Below, in pieces: positions 33,216-42,233 of a stretch of DNA of 64,000 nucleotides. How positions within the stretch are numbered: the first letter of the stretch is position 1; each line of letters opens with the position of its first letter. The position numbers were made by a program, and so were the translations under genes. Source of the DNA: Aminobacter aminovorans (GTDB lineage Bacteria; Pseudomonadota; Alphaproteobacteria; Rhizobiales; Rhizobiaceae); NCBI RefSeq assembly GCF_900445235.1, contig NZ_UFSM01000002.1, positions 248,001 through 312,000 of the forward strand, in the 5' to 3' direction. Below the pieces are notes generated by a model. That model was not told the origin of the DNA. It searched no databases and saw only the letters and a list, made by a program, of their open reading frames with translations.

Positions 33216-33719
33216 ATGGGCAATCCAATGAAGTGGAATGACATTATCTCGGCGCTCGTGCTGATCGTCGTGTCCATTGTTGTGTTCTTTGCCTCCGACC
33301 GTTTGGAGGCAAAGACGCGGATGGACATCGGTCCCGACTTCATGCCGAAACTGGTGGCGGCCTTGACCTTTCTGCTTAGCTCGCTGCTCCTGGCACAGGC
33401 TGTGCAGCGTAACATGGCACTACGCGCACATCAGATGCCAGACGTCGGCCGTGGGCCGGTGCGGCAGGGCGACCTGATTGAGCGCTATGCCGACTGGATC
33501 AGCCTCTTACTGATCCTCGCCTACACGATCGTATTCGAGCCGCTTGGCTTCGTATTGTCGACCACCATCTTCCTGTTTCTGCAGTTCATCGTCATGTCAC
33601 GCTCCGGCGAGCGCCGATACATCCGTTTCGCGCTCGTGGCCGGCGTCGTCTCGACAGCCTCGTATTACGTCTTCCTGCGGCTGTTTTACGTGTTCCTGCC
33701 GGCTGGGCTGTTGGGGTGA
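33216..33719 (+). CDS. Tripartite tricarboxylate transporter small subunit TctB
   Basis: A 167-residue membrane protein with four hydrophobic segments (ISALVLIVVSIVVFFAS, LVAALTFLLSSLLLAQ, WISLLLILAYTIVFEPLG and a C-terminal pair). MDIGPDFMPKLVA is typical of TctB. It follows the TctC gene by 21 bases and ends at the TctA start (TGAATG). It is the small membrane subunit of the importer. Confidence 0.85.
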   Translation: MGNPMKWNDIISALVLIVVSIVVFFASDRLEAKTRMDIGPDFMPKLVAALTFLLSSLLLAQAVQRNMALRAHQMPDVGRGPVRQGDLIERYADWISLLLILAYTIVFEPLGFVLSTTIFLFLQFIVMSRSGERRYIRFALVAGVVSTASYYVFLRLFYVFLPAGLLG

Positions 33720-35219
33720 ATGATGTCTGACGTTATCTGGACGGGCTTTGCCTCGGTACTCACATTCCAGGCACTTGCGCTCAACTTGTTCGGGGTCGTT
33801 GTGGGGATCGTTTTCGGCGTCATTCCTGGTCTTTCGGCTGCGACCGCCATCGCGCTGTTCCTGCCCATCACCTTCGGTATGGAGCCTGTGATTGCCATCG
33901 CGCTGATGATGGGCCTCTATATTGGCGCATCCTCGGGTGGCTTCATTGCTGCTATCCTGCTCAACATACCTGGAAAGCCGTCGGCAGTCGCGACGACTTT
34001 TGATGGCTATCCTATGGCCAGAGACGGGGAAGCTGGTCGCGCGCTCGGCGCCTCGGTCGTATTTTCTTTCATCGGCGGTCTGATCAGTATGTTCGCAATG
34101 CTGTTCATCGCACCTCCGCTTTCCGACTTGGCCATGAAGTTTGGGCCGATCGAGTATTTTGCAGCCACCTTCGCAGCACTTATGCTGCTTGGCAGCCTGA
34201 CCGGTGACTCTTTGATCAAAGGGCTGCTCGCGGGCTTGATCGGGCTTATGCTGGCACTAGTTGGCTCGGCGCCGATAGACTACACGCCACGCTTCGACTT
34301 CGGATTTTACCAGCTTTCCGAAGGCTTTCCGCAACTCGCGGTGCTCATCGGCATGTTCGCAATAACCGAAGTGGTGAAGGCCGCGCGCCGCGATCCTGCC
34401 GAGGAGGCCGCACGTCCGCTGAACTTTCACATGCGTGGATTCGGCATCAGCCTGAAGGAAACTATCCAGCAGATGCCGAACGCAATACGATCCTCGGTGA
34501 TCGGGATCTTTATCGGCATCCTGCCCGCTCTCGGCGGCACTGCGGCGAGCCTCGTAGCTTACACTGCGGCCAAAAACGCTTCCAAGGAAAAGGAGAAGTT
34601 CGGCAAGGGGTCTATGCATGGCCTTGTTGCATCTGAGACAGCCAATAATGCCGTAATCGGGGGCGATATGATTCCGCTGCTCACATTGGGCATACCAGGC
34701 GATGTGGTGACGGCGCTCCTACTTGGCGCGCTGACGTTACACGGCCTGACGCCAGGACCACTTTTGCTCAAGACGCATGGCGACCTGCTGTACGCAATCT
34801 TTGCAGCGCTCATGATCGCCAACGTCATGATGGTAATCGTGCAGTTCTTCGGCATCAGGATATTTGTAAGGCTGCTGTCGGTGAAAAAATACTACCTGTT
34901 CCCCGTCATTGTTGCGATGTGCGCTGTCGGTGCCTATTCAGCCAACAATGTAGCTTTCGACGTGGTGATCTTCGGCGCGTTCGGCGTCATCGGATGGGTC
35001 CTGTCCAAGGCCGGTTTTCCGTTCGCCCCGGTAATTGTCGGCTTCATTCTAGGTCCGCTGCTGGAGATCAATCTTCGTCGCGGATTGATGTTGACTGGAG
35101 GCGACTTCCTTGCCTTCTTCCAAAGTCCGATAGCGCTCGTATTCTTCATCACTGCGGCGCTGCTGGTCGGGGCAACAGTGCAAAACCGGCGTAAGCTCGC
35201 GATCCGTACGGTCGCATAG
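33720..35219 (+). CDS. Tripartite tricarboxylate transporter large subunit TctA
   Basis: A 499-residue protein with about 11-12 hydrophobic segments. It carries the family signatures GVIPGLSAATAIALFLP near residue 35, NIPGKPSAVATTFDGYPMA near 80, and the repeated GIPGDVVTALLLGALTLHGL around 340. It is the transport channel partner of TctB and TctC. Two consecutive ATG codons (33720 and 33723) immediately follow the TctB stop. It is the last gene of the sugar-acid operon. Confidence 0.9.
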   Translation: MMSDVIWTGFASVLTFQALALNLFGVVVGIVFGVIPGLSAATAIALFLPITFGMEPVIAIALMMGLYIGASSGGFIAAILLNIPGKPSAVATTFDGYPMARDGEAGRALGASVVFSFIGGLISMFAMLFIAPPLSDLAMKFGPIEYFAATFAALMLLGSLTGDSLIKGLLAGLIGLMLALVGSAPIDYTPRFDFGFYQLSEGFPQLAVLIGMFAITEVVKAARRDPAEEAARPLNFHMRGFGISLKETIQQMPNAIRSSVIGIFIGILPALGGTAASLVAYTAAKNASKEKEKFGKGSMHGLVASETANNAVIGGDMIPLLTLGIPGDVVTALLLGALTLHGLTPGPLLLKTHGDLLYAIFAALMIANVMMVIVQFFGIRIFVRLLSVKKYYLFPVIVAMCAVGAYSANNVAFDVVIFGAFGVIGWVLSKAGFPFAPVIVGFILGPLLEINLRRGLMLTGGDFLAFFQSPIALVFFITAALLVGATVQNRRKLAIRTVA

Positions 35220-35719
35220 CGCGGCTAGTTTGCGATTCGGAGTGCTGGCGGAACGGGTCGCCGCGGGAGGTAGCGCCGTCGAACGAAAATGGCGTCAGGG
35301 CCGCAAGGCGTCCAGCCATTTCGTATCCGCTCCAAACTGCAATTCAGCACGTGCCGTTGGACTTGCTCCTGCAGGACGCGGACTGCCCGGCTACTAAGCC
35401 CATCCCACGACGAGGACAACGATAGTATCGCGTGCGAACCCGCCAGCGCTGGCATGCAATCCGATAAGAGTGGAGGTGGCGACCCGTTCGTAGCCAGGGG
35501 CAGAGCGCCAGCCTTCTGGGTTGGAGCCCCCCGTCCGACACGGGACGGTTCGCCAATCTACGTTGCCGAAAGGTCGTTGGGGAACCACCCAAATCAACGT
35601 CCGCTCGTCGGAATCCTTGGTCCGAGCGCACTTGCCACTCTGCTGAAGAAGCGGGCGAAGATGCAGGGTCCCGTGATAAAGACCATTCCGTGAGCGACGG
35701 CCTATGCGAACTTTTGCCT
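35220..35719. other. Intergenic, nothing recognised
   Basis: 500 bases between the transporter operon and the end of the LysR gene. Two overlapping frames of 67-134 codons exist but have no motifs or plausible start sites. Confidence 0.4.
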
Positions 35720-36640
35720 TCAGTCCGATGCGTCGCCCCCGGAGCCCCCTGGCCGTAGGTGCTCTATGAGTAACTTTGCCCCCCGGGAGAGCCTTTGGTC
35801 GCGACGGTGCATAACGCCAAACGGCACGGAATGGCTTGTTCTGTTTGGGAGAACGCGGATCATTTCATTAGTGTCTTCCCATTTTCTCGCAAAATGCTCT
35901 GGGAGGTACCCAATGTATTTCCCACTGAGAATTAACATAGCTGCGGCCTCCATTGTGTGCACGATTGCAGCTGTCCTCAGGTTGTCGATATAGCTTGGCT
36001 GCTGTGACTCTCTCAGATAGCCTCTCGACACGAAAGCAAAGGGCGTATCAGATTGAATAAGCTTCTTCTCTTGAGATTCAGGCTCTGCCAATTCATGCGA
36101 TCGTGAACAGAAAAGTGCTATATTTTCTCTAAATATCTCTTGGCAGACGACTGAGCTCGAAACGATGGAAGTTGGCCCTATCGCGACATCTATGTCGCCT
36201 TCAGCTAGGCTGCTTTTCAATTTGTTAGGAGGCATTATATCCATTCGAATGAATACACCACGTTCCTTAACGGCCAGCGTTTGAATCGCCGTCTGTATTG
36301 AGAATTGGCGTTCTGAGATCAGACCGTCGATGATACCCAAGCTCAGTTCTTTGCCGACATGATTCTTGGTATAGAATGCTTTATTTCGAAAATGATCTAT
36401 TGATTGAAAAAGGTCTTCTACTGAAGCGTAGAGTTCGGCTCCGCCAGACGTAAGCCTGAAACCAGATCTTCCGCGATGGCAGATCTTGAACCCGACCCTC
36501 TTCTCGAGGTTCGCCATATGCGTGCTGATGTTGGAGAGGCTCATATCGAGAGCCGATTGGGAGGCGGAGAGCCCCCCGCACTCAACAACCGTCTTAAAAA
36601 CCATCAAAAGTCGAAGATCGAAGTCGGACACGGCCTTCAT
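35720..36640 (-). CDS. LysR-family regulator
   Basis: A 306-residue LTTR. The N-terminal helix-turn-helix includes FKTVVECGGLSASQSALDM and SLSNISTHMANLEKRVGFKI; the effector domain follows (LSLGIIDGLISERQFSI, VAIGPTSIVSS). Base composition is more AT-rich than in its neighbours. The ATG at 36638-36640 was chosen over a GTG 15 bases upstream. It is divergent from the ureohydrolase gene across a 172-base region and probably controls it. Its effector could be the guanidino compound or its product. Confidence 0.85.
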   Translation of the reverse strand: MKAVSDFDLRLLMVFKTVVECGGLSASQSALDMSLSNISTHMANLEKRVGFKICHRGRSGFRLTSGGAELYASVEDLFQSIDHFRNKAFYTKNHVGKELSLGIIDGLISERQFSIQTAIQTLAVKERGVFIRMDIMPPNKLKSSLAEGDIDVAIGPTSIVSSSVVCQEIFRENIALFCSRSHELAEPESQEKKLIQSDTPFAFVSRGYLRESQQPSYIDNLRTAAIVHTMEAAAMLILSGKYIGYLPEHFARKWEDTNEMIRVLPNRTSHSVPFGVMHRRDQRLSRGAKLLIEHLRPGGSGGDASD

Positions 36641-36812
36641 GCGCAACACCCCCACACCTGTTTTCGGCCGGTCGGCGGCATCGAAACGCCAAGCTGTGCG
36701 GGATGCTCACTTCGGTTTGGGCAGAAGTCAACTTGAGTAGATAGGCATTCGTCCACTGCGTCCAAAGTGACACCAATTCCGGGTCGACGACCTACTCTGG
36801 AAAGGTATTGCA

Positions 36813-37787
36813 ATGACGGACCGCCGATTTACTCCCGTTACCGGAACGCAAATGCCTCGATATGCGGGGGCAGCGACGTTGATGCGGCTCCCACTAGTTC
36901 TCCCCGGTTCATCCGATTGGGACGACGTCCAGATTGGGTTGTTCGGGATCCCTTGGGACGGCGGCACGACCAACCGCCCAGGTGCGAGACAAGGACCGCG
37001 GCAGGTGCGCGACGCCTCAACGATGGTTCGCAACGTCAATCGCGCAACTGGCGTCAATCCTTTCGCCCTCTGCCGTTGCGCCGACCTTGGTGACTCACCG
37101 GTCAATCCAGCTGACCTGGCAGATTCGATGCTGCGAATCGAGCGCTTCGTCGACGGCGTCTGCACCTCGGGCATAGTGCCCCTTTTTGTGGGCGGGGATC
37201 ATCTGAGCACGCTTCCGGTCATGCGTGCGATTAGCAAGCACGTGGGGCCCGTCGGAATGGTTCACATCGACGCCCATACGGACACGTGGGATTCGTATTT
37301 CGACGGCCAGAAATACACGCACGGGACCCCGTTTCGTCGAGCAATCGAGGAGGGGATCCTAGACCCGAAGCGGACTGTGCAAATCGGAATCCGCGGCGCT
37401 CTTTATGCCGACGGGGACGATCGCTGGGGACGCGACCAGGGCATCCGCGTGATCGACTTCGACGAATACAAGAGATTAGGGGTCGAACAGGTGCTGCGCG
37501 AAACCCGCGCCCGTGTGGGCTCGCAAGCGACCTATGTTAGTTTCGATATTGACGTGCTTGACCCGGCCTACGCACCTGGGACTGGAACGCCGGAAATCGG
37601 CGGTATGACGACTTTCGAGGCGCAAAGTCTCATTCGTGGCCTTGAGGGCATTAAGTGCGTCGGCGCAGACGTCGTCGAGGTTTCACCCCCATTTGACACC
37701 AGCGGCAATACGGCTCTCGCGGCGGCGACGCTGATGTTTGAGATCCTCTGCGTTGCCGCAGGCACCGTCTCAAAAGCGAACAGTTAG
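36813..37787 (+). CDS. Ureohydrolase (agmatinase/guanidino-acid hydrolase family)
   Basis: A 324-residue arginase-fold enzyme. The metal ligands are all present: GGDHLSTLP, HIDAHTDTWD and SFDIDVLDPAYAPGTGTPE. NRPGARQGPRQVRDAST and DPKRTVQIGIRG resemble guanidinobutyrase/guanidinopropionase proteins as much as agmatinase. It hydrolyses a guanidino group to urea. The next gene on the strand encodes a TauA-like binding protein, and the LysR gene is divergent. Related Ni-dependent guanidine hydrolases also belong to this fold, so the substrate could be guanidine itself. I saw no guanidine riboswitch. Confidence 0.85.
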   Translation: MTDRRFTPVTGTQMPRYAGAATLMRLPLVLPGSSDWDDVQIGLFGIPWDGGTTNRPGARQGPRQVRDASTMVRNVNRATGVNPFALCRCADLGDSPVNPADLADSMLRIERFVDGVCTSGIVPLFVGGDHLSTLPVMRAISKHVGPVGMVHIDAHTDTWDSYFDGQKYTHGTPFRRAIEEGILDPKRTVQIGIRGALYADGDDRWGRDQGIRVIDFDEYKRLGVEQVLRETRARVGSQATYVSFDIDVLDPAYAPGTGTPEIGGMTTFEAQSLIRGLEGIKCVGADVVEVSPPFDTSGNTALAAATLMFEILCVAAGTVSKANS

Positions 37788-37833
37788 TTCGACCTGACCA
37801 CCACCGAAAAAGATAAACATTGAGGAGGAGCAG

Positions 37834-38844
37834 ATGAGCTTTGTCAGAAATCTAACGGCCTGCGGCGCAATGGTCTTGTCCGCGTTGTCGTTTGCGGGTC
37901 CAGCGTCAGCTGAGCAGAGAATCGTTGAAGTGGCATATCAATTGACCACTAGCCCTTGGATCGCCCGTCTGGCGGACGGGGCGTTCGAGACAGAGACCGG
38001 ATACAAGATCAACTGGCACCAGTTCAACACCGGCGCCGAAATCATAAGCGCCATGGCGTCGGGTTCCATCGACCTAAGTGTACTTGGATCAAGTCCATTG
38101 GCGGTTGCGTCCACCGCAGGGCTGGACATCAAGCTGTTCTGGGTGCTGGAGGACATCGCGAGCGCCGAAGCGCTTTACGTCCGAAACGACAGCGGCATCA
38201 GATCGCCACATGACCTGGTCGGAAAGCGGCTGGCAGTGCCTTTTGCGAGCACGAGCCACTACCAACTCATGTACGCGCTGAAGAAATGGGGCGTCGAAGA
38301 GCAGGTTACCGTACTGAATCTGGATCCGAACAAGGCCGCAGCCGCATGGGAACGCAAGGACATTGACGGTGCGTTCATCTGGGGCGCGGCGATGGCTCGC
38401 CTTAAACGGAATGGCACGCCCCTCGTCACAGCCGGCCAAATCTGTGAGATGGGGCGCTGCACATTCGAAGGGATGGCTGTTAGTACTGAATTTGCCCGTG
38501 AGAACTCTGAATTCATGCGGAAGTTTACGAGCATAATCGACCAGGCCAACCGTGATTACATAAATAATCCTGCCGGCTGGGCGATCGACTCTGCCAACAT
38601 CAAGCTTATATCAGATCTCTTTGGAGCTGATGCCAGAACGGTTACGGAAGATCTGTCACAGTACAAGTATCCGTCGCTGACGGAACAGGCTTCCTGTACC
38701 TGGCTTGGCTGCGGCGCCGAAGGTGGCGCGGCCAAAACGCTAAGGCTGACGGCGGAGTTTCTGAAATCTCAAGGTAGGATCGACAAGGTCCTCGACGACT
38801 ATTCCGGCTTTGTGGCGGATGAGTACCTAGGGTCCTCTCAGTAG
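37834..38844 (+). CDS. TauA-like ABC transporter substrate-binding protein (orphan)
   Basis: A 336-residue periplasmic binding protein with signal peptide ending PASAEQ. Segments LGSSPLAVAS, SAEALYVRNDSGI, KRLAVPFASTSHYQLMYALKK and VLNLDPNKAAAAWERKDIDG follow E. coli TauA closely in order. TauA binds taurine. Here it follows a ureohydrolase gene by 46 bases with GAGGAGGAG before the ATG, but no ATPase or permease gene follows. Its transporter partners must be elsewhere or lost. The ligand may be a guanidino acid or a sulphonated guanidine (taurocyamine-like) rather than taurine. Confidence 0.8.
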   Translation: MSFVRNLTACGAMVLSALSFAGPASAEQRIVEVAYQLTTSPWIARLADGAFETETGYKINWHQFNTGAEIISAMASGSIDLSVLGSSPLAVASTAGLDIKLFWVLEDIASAEALYVRNDSGIRSPHDLVGKRLAVPFASTSHYQLMYALKKWGVEEQVTVLNLDPNKAAAAWERKDIDGAFIWGAAMARLKRNGTPLVTAGQICEMGRCTFEGMAVSTEFARENSEFMRKFTSIIDQANRDYINNPAGWAIDSANIKLISDLFGADARTVTEDLSQYKYPSLTEQASCTWLGCGAEGGAAKTLRLTAEFLKSQGRIDKVLDDYSGFVADEYLGSSQ

Positions 38845-39740
38845 CGGCACACGAACATAGCACGGAACTTTATGGCCGTAGCTCCCATCGAAGGCATCGG
38901 TCGGCGAATGGCGGGTAGTCTATAGAGTTCCTTTCCAGAGGGCGTCGCAGTCGCAAGTCGCGCCATTTACAACTCACCAGCTCGCTCCAATACGCGGGAT
39001 GCAAGCTAGCGCCATCGCTCAAACGCCAACAGCTGGAGTTACGTGTGCTTCCGCATACTGACACCTGCTTCCGTGAGAAGTTTCGGGCACGGGCGGGAGT
39101 CCGATAGTCCCCAAGGACGGACCCCGCTGGCCACAGGCAATGTCTATGGTCGATTTGCGGCTGGTGTCGGCAACGGCTCGACGGCCGCCGGCAAGCGGCC
39201 GGCTTGATGCGGATGGAGCGCTTTGCGTTTCAACCACCTGGCATTGAGGGTGCCGCGCAACCGGAGCCGAGCCTTTTTTTGTCGTCGATGATCACCGCAG
39301 GCACGCGTAAGTCGGCTAGCGGCTGATTGCCTGTGGCTGAAGGCTGGACCGGCCCATGCCGGCTCCATGGGGCTTCGCCGTCTTACCCGGCGGTCCGGCG
39401 CGGTTGGCTCCAGCGCGAACATGATGGTCATGCGTCAGCCGTAGCAGGGCACGGCGGGCGAAGGTCGTCGGTTCCCACCGATGGGTCGCTTATGACGGGG
39501 GGGCGACCGCGAACAACTGGCGGGCAGCACGACGCTGATCGCTGCAACGGGCGGGACTGACGCCGTTCTGTCAGTTACTCCATCGCGCCTATTGCGAGGT
39601 GACCGCCTGCGGCGCCGACAGGCAAGCCCGCGACCCCCTAGGACGACGCGTACTTTTTTCTTGGCCGATTCCAATGAGATATCGCCGTCCTGGCCGATAG
39701 GCGGGCAAGCGCTGTTGACAAACGGCATTGGTTGGACCGA
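38845..39740. other. Long gene-poor stretch, probably decayed DNA
   Basis: About 900 bases between the TauA-like gene and the IclR promoter, where a transporter permease and ATPase would normally be expected. Minus-strand frames of 95 and 111 codons lack motifs, and stops interrupt all three forward frames. I recognise no known gene remnant. Confidence 0.45.
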
Positions 39741-39781
39741 TTGTATTCTACATGGATACATCATATTCAAATAGAATACAA
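39741..39781. promoter_or_regulatory. Perfect 10-bp inverted repeat spanning the IclR start
   Basis: TTGTATTCTA at 39741-39750 and TAGAATACAA at 39772-39781 are exact inverted repeats separated by 21 bases. The proposed ATG of the IclR gene at 39752 lies directly after the left arm. Two-turn spacing between half-sites suits an IclR dimer or tetramer and implies autorepression. Confidence 0.65.
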
Positions 39782-40510
39782 GAGCAAAGCGGCGTCAGGC
39801 CTCTTTCCACCGTCATCAAGACGTTGGCCGTGCTCGATGTCCTTGCCGCCAGTGCACGCGGGATGAAGTTGCCGGAGATCGCCGCAGCGATGGAGTTGTC
39901 GCGGCCGACCGCATATCAGCGCCTTCTCACCCTGATCGATGCAGGGTGGGTCGAGCAGGATCAGGAGATGCGCTACCGACTCTCCATGCATGCCTGCCGT
40001 TTCGCTGGTGCAGCACTCGAGCAGGCCGATCTTGGCACGCGTGTCCAGCCGGTGCTCGAAGCGCTCGTTGCGAAGGTCAAAGAGGCCGCCTCCGTCGCGA
40101 TCCTCGACCGAGGGTTGCCATTCATTGTCTCACGTGTCGATTCCGACAGCCTGCTGCGCGCCGAGCAAAAGATAGGCACCACGATGTCTCTCGGCGGATC
40201 CGCTTCGGGCCGCATTCTCACTGCTTTTGCCGACGAAACAACGCTCGCACGCCTCCGCCAGGGCGGTGAGGAATTCGCTTCGGAAGAAATACTTACTGAT
40301 GCCCGCGTCAATGGCTACGCGATCTCCAGCGGCTACACCCACAGCGGCGTGATCGCCATAGCCGCGCCGATCTTTGATCTCAAAGGCAAGTGCTTCGCGA
40401 CACTGTCGCTGGTTATGCCCGAGACGCGTTTCGACCTTGAAACCTTCAAGCGGCCGCTGCTCGAGGCAGCCAGCGAAATCACCAGCATCCAGCAGGGAAA
40501 ACATCGGTGA
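39752..40510 (+). CDS. IclR-family regulator
   Basis: A 252-residue IclR regulator. The winged helix-turn-helix lies around residues 20-75 (STVIKTLAVLDVLAAS, LPEIAAAMELSRPTAYQRLL, AGWVEQDQEMRYRLS). The effector domain has LGGSASGRILTAFAD and SSGYTHSGVIAIAAPIFDL. The start at 39752 falls inside the inverted repeat at 39741-39781; a shorter form starting closer to VRPLSTVIK is possible. Its stop is one base before the next start (40512). It is the probable controller of the following nine-gene operon. Confidence 0.85.
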   Translation: MDTSYSNRIQEQSGVRPLSTVIKTLAVLDVLAASARGMKLPEIAAAMELSRPTAYQRLLTLIDAGWVEQDQEMRYRLSMHACRFAGAALEQADLGTRVQPVLEALVAKVKEAASVAILDRGLPFIVSRVDSDSLLRAEQKIGTTMSLGGSASGRILTAFADETTLARLRQGGEEFASEEILTDARVNGYAISSGYTHSGVIAIAAPIFDLKGKCFATLSLVMPETRFDLETFKRPLLEAASEITSIQQGKHR

Positions 40511-40511
40511 C

Positions 40512-42233
40512 ATGACCGACACGATTGAGCCCACAAAAGGGTCCGGCGTGACCGCGCGCATGCGCACGGGATCGCAATTGATGAAGCCTGAAAGCCTGGC
40601 AGCAATCCAGCCATCGCGCTTCAGCGGCGCGCGCGCCTTCATGAATAAGATGCTGCGCGAGCGCTGGGACATTTCGATGGTACGCTTCGACGTCGATGCC
40701 AACGCCGAGGGCACCGTCGTCTATTCGATCAAGGCGCCCGACCGGGAATTCAGCTTCATCTGCTTCTCGCGCCCGCCGAGCCGAACCGCCCGCACTGGTC
40801 GCATCATCGGCCAAGCCTGGGACATGGTTGGCACGCTCAACGAGGGACCAGCGACAGATGCCGATATAGAGTCAGCGCGGCGGGAGATACCCAAGCTCTA
40901 CACTGGTCGGGCCACGCACAACGCGCTCATTTGGTGCCGTTCGAACCGTTCGATGCGCGTCTTTGACCAGACGCTTGACGCACTCGCAGCAGGGCACCAG
41001 CCGGTGGTCGAAGATCTGTCCAAGGTCTGCTACCTCATGCGCAATACCGGTCTCGACGGCAACGGCACGTTCGGCACCCGTTCGTTTCCGTCGCTCGGTC
41101 GCCACCATCCGTTGGGCGGCGTGTTGCAAGCACAGCTTCTCACTGCCTACATGATGCGCGAATATTCGTGCGACCTCGTCGAGCACCTGGCGCGTCTTAA
41201 ATCCGACAGGGCCGTGTCGCTCGAGCCTTCCATCCGCCGGTATCTTGGCGTCGGTAACGGGTCGGCACTTGGCTTGATCTTCTTCGTCCACAAGCACCCA
41301 CGCCTGATTAACGCCTGGATAGGAGCGCGCGAAACCGCGATCGCCAAGGCGCGCGGCCTAGAACTCGGTGCCGGTGACCCGCGCATTGGCAAGCTGATCG
41401 ATCTTTTGCAAACGGCGATCACCTTCCGCCAGCAGGACCGAATGGTCTACGAGGCCTTTACTTCCAGTGCCGAGATTGCCAGCGATCTGAAGCACGCGCT
41501 CGAAACGCTTAAAGTGTTCCGTGACAACGGACTAATCCAGGGCGTGGCTCATGCCACGCCGCTCGACATGCTGGTGTCAAGCTTTGGCGAAACCGCCTGC
41601 CCGGAAGCGCTCGAAACGCTGCACTCGCTACTTATCGAACTCGTTCCCGATGAGGCAGATTCGCTCTTTACAGGGATTGATGCGCCCGACGAATTCACCG
41701 TGTCGCCTGCAGAAACACTCGCCAGTCTGGCCGACCTGATCCGCCGCGACTATAGCTGGGCGCTTGCAACCGACATGTCGGCCCCAGAGGCCTATAAATT
41801 CGTCTGGTACAAGTCCGAGACAGCTGAAGAGCCGCGCCGCGGCGCGCGCGAGGAGGTGCCCGAAGCCATCGATCTTGGCCTGGATGTCTGCGGCAGCGTT
41901 CAGGCTCTGATGGACGACATCGAGTTGGTCGGCCCTTCAACCACCGTCGCGCGGTTGCTGCTCAAGCACCCCGAGCATCGCTATCTCGTCGCCCGCATTC
42001 AAAGCCTGCGCGACGCCCAGTTCCACACGCCGCATGCCAACATAAATGCCGAGAGTTTTGTACCTATCGACCTCGTTCGATTGATGAATTGTGGCATTCA
42101 TGGCGTTGATAAAACCCGTGATTTTCTCAACCGCAACCTACGCGGCGTGCTCTACCACGGCGCCCCGACCCCAGACGAAATCCGATCTGGTTTCGTTGGC
42201 ACATGGTTTTATCCCTCGGAGCCAATCCAATGA
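40512..42233 (+). CDS. Uncharacterised 573-residue protein (operon gene 2)
   Basis: I do not recognise this family. It is a large soluble protein with no signal peptide or membrane span. Regular segments include FSFICFSRPPSRTARTGRI, RSNRSMRVFDQTLDAL, a glycine-rich NTGLDGNGTFGTRSFPSLGR near 185-204, HHPLGGVLQAQLLTAYMMRE next to it, and RRYLGVGNGSALGLIFFVHK near 252-271. These may form a ligand pocket. The order and even codon use argue for a real enzyme or binding protein. It starts one base after the IclR stop and overlaps the next gene (ATGA), so it is translationally linked to the dipeptidase-like and transporter genes. Confidence 0.75.
   Translation: MTDTIEPTKGSGVTARMRTGSQLMKPESLAAIQPSRFSGARAFMNKMLRERWDISMVRFDVDANAEGTVVYSIKAPDREFSFICFSRPPSRTARTGRIIGQAWDMVGTLNEGPATDADIESARREIPKLYTGRATHNALIWCRSNRSMRVFDQTLDALAAGHQPVVEDLSKVCYLMRNTGLDGNGTFGTRSFPSLGRHHPLGGVLQAQLLTAYMMREYSCDLVEHLARLKSDRAVSLEPSIRRYLGVGNGSALGLIFFVHKHPRLINAWIGARETAIAKARGLELGAGDPRIGKLIDLLQTAITFRQQDRMVYEAFTSSAEIASDLKHALETLKVFRDNGLIQGVAHATPLDMLVSSFGETACPEALETLHSLLIELVPDEADSLFTGIDAPDEFTVSPAETLASLADLIRRDYSWALATDMSAPEAYKFVWYKSETAEEPRRGAREEVPEAIDLGLDVCGSVQALMDDIELVGPSTTVARLLLKHPEHRYLVARIQSLRDAQFHTPHANINAESFVPIDLVRLMNCGIHGVDKTRDFLNRNLRGVLYHGAPTPDEIRSGFVGTWFYPSEPIQ

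Noticed and set aside
35220..35719. Hypothetical genes in the 35.2-35.7 kb gap
   Set aside because: Overlapping frames on both strands have no motifs, no ribosome-binding sites and mutual overlap; no gene is supported.
36641..36812. Guanidine riboswitch before the ureohydrolase
   Set aside because: I looked for ykkC-type conserved segments because of the guanidino context and saw none; the LysR regulator is the simpler control.
38845..39740. Remains of taurine permease/ATPase genes after the TauA-like gene
   Set aside because: All frames were considered for ABC motifs (Walker A, LSGG) and none was found.
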